Assembly: GCA_024509875.1 (NCBI GenBank)
Contig: JAMPIV010019867.1
Location: forward strand, 1-64,000
Direction: 5' to 3'
Source of the DNA: Oreohelix idahoensis
Taxonomy: Eukaryota > Mollusca > Gastropoda > Stylommatophora > Oreohelicidae
DNA length: 64,000 nt
The notes under the pieces: model-generated
Seen by the model: only the letters and a program-made list of their open reading frames with translations
Told to the model about the DNA's origin: nothing
Databases searched by the model: none
Shown here: positions 56,850 through 64,000 of the stretch, in pieces
Layout of the letters: each line of letters starts with the position of its first letter
Position numbering within the stretch: position 1 is the stretch's first letter
Position numbers and translations under genes: made by a program

Positions 56850-58876
56850 TCTGTGATGCCCATTCGTCTGCCTCTTGATCGTTTTCTGTGATGCCCATTC
56901 GTCTGCCTCTTGATCGTTTTCTGTGACGCCCATCTGTCTGCCTCTTGATCGTTTTCTGTGATGCCCATTCGTCTGCCTCTTGGTCGTTTTCTGTGATGCT
57001 CATTCGTCTGCCTCTTGATCGTTTTCTGTGATGCCCATCTGTCTGCCTCTTGATCGTTTTCTGTGATGCCCATTCGTCTGCCTCTTGGTCGTTTTCTGTG
57101 ATGCCCATTCGTCTGCCTCTTGATCGTTTTCTGTAACGCCCATCTGTCTGCCTCTTGATCGTTTTCTATGACGCCCATCTGTCTGTCTTTTGATCGTTTT
57201 CTGTGACGCCCATCTGTCTGTCTCTTGATCGTTTTCTGTGACGCTCATCTGTCTGTCTCTTGATCGTTTTCTTTAACGCCCATCTGTCTGTCTCTTGATC
57301 GTTGTCTATTACGCCCATCTGTCTGTCTCTTGATCGTTTTTTTGTGACGCCAATTTGTCTGCCTCTTGGTCGTTTTCTGTGACGCCCATCTGTCTGCCTC
57401 TTGATCGTTTTCTGTGACGCCCATCTGTCTGTCTTTTGATCGTTTTCTGTGACGCCCATCTGTCTGTCTCTTGATCGTTTTCTGTGACGCTCATCTGTCT
57501 GTCTCTTGATCGTTTTCTTTAACGCCCATCTGTCTGTCTCTTGATCGTTGTCTATTACGCCCATCTATCTGTCTCTTGATCGTTTTTTTGTGACGCCAAT
57601 TTGTCTGTCTCTTGATCGTTTTCTATGACGCCCATCTGTATGTCTCTTGATCGTTTTCTGTGACGCCCATCTGTCTGTCTCTTGATCGTTTTCTATGACG
57701 CCCATCTGTCTGCCTCTTGATCGTTTTCTGTGACGCCCATCTGTCTGTCTCTTGATCGTTTTCTGTGACGCTCATCTGTTTGTCTCTTGATTGTTTTCTA
57801 TGACGCCCATCTGTCTGTCTCTTGATCGTTTTCTATGACGTCCATTCGTCTGTCTCTTGATCGTTTTCTGTGATGCCCATTCGTCTGTCTCTTGATCGTT
57901 TTCTGTGACGCTCATCTGTTTGTCTCTTCACCGTTTTCTATGACGCTCATCTGTCTGCGTCTTGATCGTTTTCTGTGACGCTCATCTGTTTGTCTCTTGA
58001 TCGTTTTCTGTGACACCCATCTGTCTGTCTCTTGATCGTTTTCTGTGACGCTCATCTTTCTGTCTCTTGATCGTTTTCTGTGACGCTCATCTGTTTGTCT
58101 CTTGATCGTTTTCTATGACGCTCATCTGTCTGCGTCTTGATCGTTTTCTATGACGCCCATCTGTCTGCGTCTTGATCGTTTTCTGTGACGCTCATCTGTC
58201 TGTCTCTTGATCGTTTTCTGTGACGCCCATCTGTCTGTCTCGTGATCGTTTTCTGTGACGTTCATCTGTCTGTCTCTTGATCGTTTTATGTGACGCTCAT
58301 CTGTTTGCCTCTTGATCGTTTTCTGTGACGCTCATCTGTTTGCCTCTTGATCGTTTTCTGTGACGCCCATCTGTTTGTCTCTTGATCGTTTTCTGTGACG
58401 CCCATCTGTCTGTCTCTTGATCGTTTTCTGTGACGCCCATCTGTCTGTCTCTTGATCGTTTTATGTGACGCTCATCTGTTTGCCTCTTGTTCGTTTTCTG
58501 TGACGCTCATCTGTTTGCCTCTTGATCGTTTTCTGTGACGCCCATCTGTTTGTCTCTTGATCGTTTTCTGTGACGCCCATCTGTTTGTCTCTTGATCGTT
58601 TTCTGTGACGCCCATCTGTCTGTCTCGTGATCGTTTTCTGTGACGCTCATCTGTCTGTCTCTTGATCGTTTTATGTGACGCTCATCTGTTTGCCTCTTGA
58701 TCGTTTTTTGTGACGCTCATCTGTTTGCCTCTTGATCGTTTTCTGTGACGCCCATCTGTTTGTCTCTTGATTGTTTTCTGTGTCGCCCATCTGTTTGCCT
58801 CTTGATCGTTATCTATAACGCTCATCTGTCTGTCTCTTGATCGTTGCTATAACGCTCATCTGTCTGTCTCTTGATG
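56850..58876. repeat. 35-bp tandem array, about 58 copies
   Basis: Unit GACGCCCATCTGTCTGTCTC plus TTGATCGTTTTCTGT. Because 35 is not a multiple of 3, three units make one 35-residue cycle. The minus strand is largely free of stops between 56712 and 57564, giving peptide repeats such as MGVTENDQEADEWASQKTIK. I regard these as by-products of the unit sequence. Confidence 0.96.
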
Positions 58877-59045
58877 GTCCCCATGCCCTGAAACACGTCT
58901 TCCACTCGGGATAATGTAATTTGATAAAACATGAAAGAATACGCAATATTTAACACTTTGAACTTACAAAGAAGAGACAATCTCTATGAAGACCACAAAA
59001 TAGAGTGGCATGGTGATTCTTTATCCAGAAGGCGAAAATTAACTA

Positions 59046-59046
<1 letters not shown>

Positions 59047-59118
<72 letters not shown>

Positions 59119-59130
59119 CGATGATGATGA
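59047..59130. repeat. GAT trinucleotide repeat
   Basis: About 28 units with a few interruptions. Confidence 0.95.
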
Positions 59131-59479
59131 GGAGGATGAGGATAGTGACGGCGGTGAGCAGTTTCATTATTGTATCAAAGCGCTCACCATTTTCACAATG
59201 TTACGAAACCATTTCTCGTGTCGGACTGTATTTTACGAGCACTCAATCTAGCACGCGCAACACGAGATCCATTATCCTAATCTGTGCAGCTTGTCAGAGA
59301 GTTGGTCCTCACAACTGTTATCTAATCACAAATGACAGATGGCAGTTACGCCCCTTTTCTTCTGGTTTTCGTCGCCGTTCTACGAGTTAGTTATTCTCTG
59401 CCTCATATGGTTTCTATTGTAACTGGAAACGAGGGCAGATATCAAAGAGGGGCGGTACACATCTGGTTAACCCGTTCGC

Positions 59480-59660
59480 GATGACCTGGAATTAATTGTT
59501 TGCTAAAGGGGTAAAGAAGACATGAAAAGACCTTGACCGGATGGCACGGTACAGAAGGGCTTGATTTGTGTTTGTTGAAGACCTGTGCTCCTTGGTCAAA
59601 TATAATGATGATGAAGATAATGATGATGATGATAACGATGATGATGATAACGATGATGAT
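59480..59660 (+). pseudogene. LINE 3' end (family alpha) with GAT-type tail
   Basis: Decayed terminal region resembling the WQVFVEGLCS end of ORF2, then an ATGATGATAACG microsatellite tail. Confidence 0.55.
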
Positions 59661-59689
59661 GAAGGTACTATCATGGAATGGTGAGATCA

Positions 59690-59985
59690 TCAATGTGGAA
59701 ATGGTGGAAAGAAGCAGACAAATATTACTAGAAGAAGAGGTGTAGAAAATACGCTGGCGTTGGATAGGATGCACTATGAGGACACTTGTTGATAGTATTA
59801 CAAGGAAGTCCTTGTTCTGGGATCCACAGGGTAAGAGACATAGAGGCCTACTGTAAAGCAGACGGAGAAGAGAACTGGAGACAGTATGAATGGATAAAGA
59901 AGATATATAAAGACTTTAACAGGAAGACACAGGACAAGAAGGTTTGGCATGAGTTTGTTGAATGGTCATGAATACACGAAGACCA
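59690..59985 (+). pseudogene. LINE relic (family alpha)
   Basis: IRWRWIGCTMRTLVDSITRK and SLFWDPQGKRHRG match the family-alpha C-terminus; stops interrupt it. Confidence 0.75.
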
Positions 59986-60309
59986 ACAGGCCTTGACATT
60001 CAGTTGAACTCTTTGATGGTGGCTTCCGACAAATGGGGGAGGGGGGAGGGGAAGCTGCAGTGGTGGATCCTTGAGGAACAAAAACTGAATGATGATGGGC
60101 ACAGTATGTTTATGCCCATTGCACAAAATACTCCAGACACCTGTTTGCAGTGCCGCCTTAAGTTGTCAGTGTGCGCCAGGTGTCCCTGCATGTTCTCATG
60201 TTATTTACTTTGACAAGCTGTTCAAAACAAGAATAATTAATACTTTTCTTCAGAGGTTGCCTACTTGGTAGCTTATTTTGAAAGCCACCATTCCTCCCCC
60301 GATATACCA
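59986..60309. other. Unassigned sequence
   Basis: Several short open frames; none with a motif. Confidence 0.4.
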
Positions 60310-60740
60310 TTTTGTTAATAATTCATTCGTTCGTTTGTTCAATAATTCATTCAATAATTCATTCAATCATTCATTCAATCCTTCATTTAGTCAATCATTC
60401 AATCATTCATTCAATCCTTCATTTAGTCATTCATTCAATAATTCATTCAATCATTCAATCATTCATTCAATCCTTCATTTAGTCACTCATTCAATAATTC
60501 ATTCAATCGTTCAATCACTCAATCATTCATTCACTCCTTCATTTAGTCATTCATTCAATAATTCATTCAATCATTCAATCCTTCAATCATTCATTCATTC
60601 AATAATTCATTCAATAATTCATTCAATCATTCAATCATTCATTCAATCCTTCATTTAGTCATTCATCCAATAATTCATTCAATCCTTCAATCATTCACTC
60701 ATTCAATAATTCATTCAATCATTCATTCATCACTCTTCAG
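60310..60740. repeat. ATTC/AATC-based compound repeat
   Basis: About 430 bp of ATTCATTCAATCATTC with a recurring CCTTCATTTAGTCATTCA phrase. Confidence 0.93.
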
Positions 60741-60905
60741 GTGCCCAAAGAGCGTTGCCCTTACAACAAACGTCTGACCAAGTCCCGTGCCATCAGTTCA
60801 AGTTCTTTCAATGTCTAACTTTTCACGACTCCTGTTCTCTTCTCCATGTGTTTCCCTCTACCTCTCCTATCCTGTGGATTCCAGAAGAAAAACTGCCTTG
60901 TAATA
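60741..60905 (-). pseudogene. LINE 3' fragment (family alpha)
   Basis: Minus-strand match to the WNPQG and terminal regions, as at 38020-38190. Confidence 0.55.
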
Positions 60906-60911
60906 TAATTT

Positions 60912-61152
60912 GTTAACAAAATTTTCTAAATGATGTGAAGCACCTTGTTAAAAAATGTTCTAATTGATATGAAGCACCTTGTTAACAAATATTCTAAATG
61001 ATATGAAGCACCTTGTTAACAAATGTTCTAATTGATATGAAGCACCTTGTTTAAAAATGTTCTAAATGATATGAAGCACCTTGTTAAAAATGTTCTAACT
61101 GATATGAAGCACCTTGTTAAAAAATGTTCTAAATGATATGAAGCACCTTGTT
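60912..61152. repeat. 34-bp tandem repeat, about 7 copies
   Basis: Unit AAATGTTCTAAATGATATGA followed by AGCACCTTGTTA. Confidence 0.93.
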
Positions 61153-61399
61153 AAAAAAAAAGTAGCCAAACAAAAATCCTAGAAAACAAGCACTAATCTA
61201 ACGTGTTGTTATCTGATCTGTACGTCATCGTCCTGTTTGAAATCTAGATGTTTCTGTCTTGTAGAGTCTCAGTTCTTTGCCCTCGTGAGCTATGTTTCTA
61301 CTCTTGTACAGCCTTCTCACATTCCACCTAGCTGTGTTAGATGTTGTCGCTGTTGACAGAAAGTTTGTCAGCAACCTTGCTTCCCTTATCTGACTTTGA

Positions 61400-62017
61400 T
61401 CAAGTTACGTCACACTCGTCTGTAGGGATGCTTTCCTGTCCACCTTTTGATGTTATCTTCCCATTTATAGTGCCGTCTCTTGTCTTGATGGTGCACTCTG
61501 ATATACTCTTTCCTGTCCATCTCTTGATGTTATCTTCCCACTGGTAGCGCTGTTGCCCCGTGTAGTCCCCTGGGGTACTGAGGAGACAAAGACATAAGGA
61601 AGGGAAACCCGAGGCCTGTAACTGCTGTTTCCCACAATAGCATAAAGCGACTACTATGAGGTTGTACGTGGGGTTGGCAACCTCACAATGTAAAACAAAT
61701 GTCCACAGAAACCACTGCCGCAGGAGCTTGTGAATGGTGAGGGCAATCTTCCTGCAAACGGGATAATTAGTCGTACAATGGAGGCTCAGTGCTCCGTAAG
61801 TAGCGCAAATAAAAATAATGATAATACTGGTGATATTGCAACGTCTTCCTCTAGCACGTTTGTCTTCAAATTTTCCTTCCATTATGGTTCTCAGTAAGGT
61901 GTAACGACTTGTTCTATGACAAAAATATTCTATCTGTCTGACTTTGCTCTCATTCATCATTTCTGTTTCCTTACCTAGCTTTTCTAGGACCTCTGAATTT
62001 TTTTCTTTTCCCTTCAT
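61400..62017 (-). pseudogene. Composite open frame: LINE fragment, repeat B, LINE fragment
   Basis: 205 open codons that are not one gene. The first third (to about 61840) resembles a LINE C-terminus: LEKLGKETEMMNESKVRQIE then a KFEDKRARGRR block. The middle is dispersed repeat B. The last part has WEDNIKRWTGKSIS, another LINE-type block, with a partial duplication of the GTINGKITSK segment. The open frame across all three is coincidental. Confidence 0.7.
61565..61825 (+). repeat. Dispersed short repeat B, copy 5
   Basis: Starts GTCCCCTGGGGTACTGAGGA, contains GGTTGGCAACCTCAC, and ends GTGCTCCGTAAGTAGCGC followed by an A-rich tail, the clearest hint that repeat B is a SINE. Confidence 0.6.
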
Positions 62018-62477
62018 GAGACACGCCCCATTCTTCTACGTATCCACATCTCCAAGCTCTCAAGTTCTTTAAAGATTTTATAAATCGATATTCTTCTTCA
62101 CAATGTTCTATACATTTTATTAGAATTTTTATTTAAACGTTATTATATACGTTATTTCTTCTTCGCATTGCTATCTCTTTTGTTAATCAAAAGTTTTATT
62201 CGTATACTAGAATTAAAGGTTATCGTCATGTTGTCTGGAGGTTATTCCTCATGCCGATGCTCTTTGAAACTGGGTCAAAACACTAAATCAAGAATTGTTA
62301 CCCTCTTTACCCTCACACCTCCACTGGGAGTAAACTTCCGCCCCTCCGGTCCTTCCCCAAATTAATCAATGAACCAATCTACAAGGATTTTATTTCTTTC
62401 CAACTCCTCACGTACACATTGAAAATAAAGTGGAAATAACTCAAGCGCTTTTTAGCGGTATATTTTGAAACTTTAAC
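62018..62477. other. Unassigned sequence
   Basis: No supported feature. Confidence 0.4.
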
Positions 62478-62745
62478 ATTACACGAGCACCCGATTCGCT
62501 AAGCGGGTAGGGCGCTTGCCTCTCGCAGCAACGTGACAAGGTTCTAGGATCAAAACCTGCTAGTGTCATGCTTCAGTCTATCCACCCGTAAATGGATACT
62601 TGACTTGATTCTTGAGTTTGTGAAGGCAAAGACGGTGCGGAAGGTCACTGGTCACCCCCTCATATAACTGGACTTAGTACATTAACGTCTCTAACACTTC
62701 ACTCCCCTACATTAGTATTTGTTTTGGGACTTGCTTTGCATTTTT
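62478..62745 (+). repeat. tRNA-derived SINE, family A
   Basis: Box-A-like GCTAAGCGGGTAGGGCGC (62498-62514) and degenerate box-B-like AGGATCAAAACC (62546-62557), then the family-A body (CAGTCTATCCACCCGTAAAT to CACTTCACTCCCCTAC). Confidence 0.8.
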
Positions 62746-62784
62746 TAAATTACACACAGACACTGGACAAGTTACCACTAGTTC

Positions 62785-62925
62785 ATCAAAAGGTGGCGCT
62801 GCTTAGGGTCACACCAAGAGACTTGGTCCCGTGGGTCAGCAAAAGGTGACACTGCTTAGCGTCACACCAAGAGCCTTGGCCCCATGGGTCATCACAAGAT
62901 GTCGCTGAGTGGAGTTGTGTTTTAA
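62785..62925. repeat. 53-bp tandem repeat, about 2.5 copies
   Basis: GTCACACCAAGAG recurs at 62808 and 62861 with matching flanks GGTGxCxCTGCTTAGxGTC. Confidence 0.85.
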
Positions 62926-62954
62926 GCAAACATACATACAGGAAGGAAGATTAT

Positions 62955-63235
62955 ATACAACTGGACAAAAGTTAAGGGCCGCCATTCAGTTTAGACAAGG
63001 TTTATATAATTCTTCGTGAGCAGGTTCGATTTTCCAAATGTCCGGTAGCTTGAAATCTCTCAAGAAGTCTCTGAATGGTAGAGTGGTACACTGCTAAACG
63101 TCTTGCAACATGACGAACAGATTGACCATCCTGAATCCATGCCATGGCTCGACCACGGTCTACAGTGCTGAGACTTCTCCTTGGTGGCATGGCTAATGCA
63201 TTGATCATTTCGACCACTTGTCATAATGATTTATT
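62955..63235 (-). pseudogene. Tc1-like transposase N-terminus fragment
   Basis: The minus-strand frame from 63217 encodes a helix-turn-helix domain (STVDRGRAMAWIQDG, VRHVARRLAV, TIQRLLERFQATG), the DNA-binding start of a Tc1-type transposase. It lacks the catalytic domain. Nearby at 62959, CTGGACAAAAGTTAAGGGCC looks like a Tc1 terminal repeat. On the minus strand the fragment lies downstream of the D,D41D catalytic domain at 63350, so it belongs to a different, internally deleted element. Confidence 0.7.
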
Positions 63236-63349
63236 GCATATATTTCTTATACTAATAATAGCAGACCGACCGGATTTTGATTTTCTGTTAGGCAAACTCA
63301 TTAAGTTTCAGTAGCAACTCACCAAGTTTCAGTAGATCTCCACCAAGTT

Positions 63350-64000
63350 TCAGTAGATCTCCACATGAGCGCCTTTAGTGGCTCGAAGAATGTCAAGACG
63401 GTATTCTATCTCTCTCCACGTGTTTTGCAGCATCTGAGGTGTGACGGATGCACAAGCGTCAATTATTCGCTGCCGAAGATTATCCAGTCCCTGCACCGGA
63501 GTTTGATAGACAAAGCTTTTTACGTATCCCCATAGAAAGAAATCTAAGGGGGTCAAATCTGGTGACCTTGGTGGCCAATCAATGGGACCTAATCTTCCAA
63601 TCCATCTGTCTGGAAATTGTTGATGAAGGTAGTTTCTTACTTCATTGGCATAGTGTGGAGGTGCTCCATCTTGCTGGAATATGAATCCTTCTGGTATCCT
63701 AGGAACTGCAAAATTTTGCAGCATGTTTAGGTATGTTGCTCCTCTGACTGTGGCTTCGGCGAAGAAAAATGGCCCGATCACATAATTCGAGGTTAAGGCA
63801 CACCACACGTTAAGTTTAGGGCTGTCTCGCTCATGCTCCATTACGACATGTGGGTTTTCATTTCCCCATATCCTACAATTATGCCGGTGAACTTTGCCAC
63901 AAGTGTGAAAGGTCGCTTCATCGGAGAATACCACACGATTGAGAAATTCATTGTCATCATCGAGGTGACATAGCATTGCATTTGCGAACTCGGCCCGTCT
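63350..64000 (-). CDS. Tc1/mariner-superfamily transposase, D,D41D spacing, partial
   Basis: Catalytic domain; the frame continues past the window edge, so the N-terminus is missing. First acid in VVFSDEATFH, second in FQQDGAPPHY, third in LTPLDFFLWG. There are 41 residues between the second and third acid, so D,D41D rather than the DD34E of Tc1 or DD34D of mariner. No stop inside. After the stop at 63350 a 21-bp repeat (AGATCTACTGAAACTTGGTG) forms the start of the 3' end. Likely a recently mobile element; completeness cannot be judged here. Confidence 0.85.
   Translation of the reverse strand, partial: RRAEFANAMLCHLDDDNEFLNRVVFSDEATFHTCGKVHRHNCRIWGNENPHVVMEHERDSPKLNVWCALTSNYVIGPFFFAEATVRGATYLNMLQNFAVPRIPEGFIFQQDGAPPHYANEVRNYLHQQFPDRWIGRLGPIDWPPRSPDLTPLDFFLWGYVKSFVYQTPVQGLDNLRQRIIDACASVTPQMLQNTWREIEYRLDILRATKGAHVEIY

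Noticed and set aside
54676..58876. CRISPR-like regularly spaced repeats
   Set aside because: Whole units repeat without distinct spacers; these are minisatellites.
58931..59390. Poly-aspartate and poly-methionine open frames
   Set aside because: Direct translation of the GAT repeat.
61400..62017. Single 205-residue novel protein
   Set aside because: The frame crosses two LINE fragments and a dispersed repeat.

Overview
The window is eukaryotic and almost entirely repetitive. I find no complete host gene, ribosomal RNA gene or functional tRNA gene. Ty3/gypsy elements, Tc1/mariner and hAT DNA transposons, tRNA-derived SINEs, many 5'-truncated LINE 3' ends and very long micro- and minisatellites point to a metazoan. 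The mix resembles marine invertebrates such as molluscs, but the species is an inference I cannot confirm.

Layout. 1-739 contains no cytosine at all. 740-4306 is mostly unrecognised DNA with one LINE relic and one possible host exon. 4307-12253 is a three-level nest. A Tc1-like transposon (about 1.67 kb once emptied) is split inside its last codons by a 6.3 kb LTR retroelement, and the left LTR of that retroelement is split by a LINE. The retroelement has a gag-like ORF but no pol, and the ORF carries a cold-shock domain followed by two CCHC knuckles, the LIN28 domain order. 12254-25700 holds a diverged dispersed repeat, LINE relics, a 44/45-bp minisatellite, two hAT elements with perfect 8-bp target duplications, SINEs, and a LINE whose coding sequence was amplified into about 32 copies of a 31-bp unit. 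25780-35673 and 41084-49435 are two nearly complete, young Ty3-type elements on the minus strand. Each has near-identical LTRs and a perfect 5-bp target duplication, and both encode integrase upstream of reverse transcriptase (the Gmr1-type order). Between them lie a hAT MITE, LINE relics and 1.35 kb of a 10-bp satellite. 49436-64000 holds a SINE with a 12-bp target duplication, a second copy of the dispersed repeat, LINE tails, a 1.2 kb CTA/ACT tract, a 50-bp repeat array with a 100-bp higher-order phase, a 35-bp array of about 2 kb, and two Tc1/mariner fragments at the right edge, one with D,D41D spacing.

How the pieces relate. Order of events can be read from the nests: Tc1, then the gag-only LTR element, then the LINE; and an older LINE, then the hAT MITE. 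The three LTR elements have LTR pairs differing at only a few to about fifteen positions by eye, so they are recent. Their few frame breaks are single small indels, two of them in homopolymer or short-repeat contexts. The gag-only element would need replication enzymes from elsewhere. The two Gmr1-type elements are different families, and nothing in the sequence shows that they help it.
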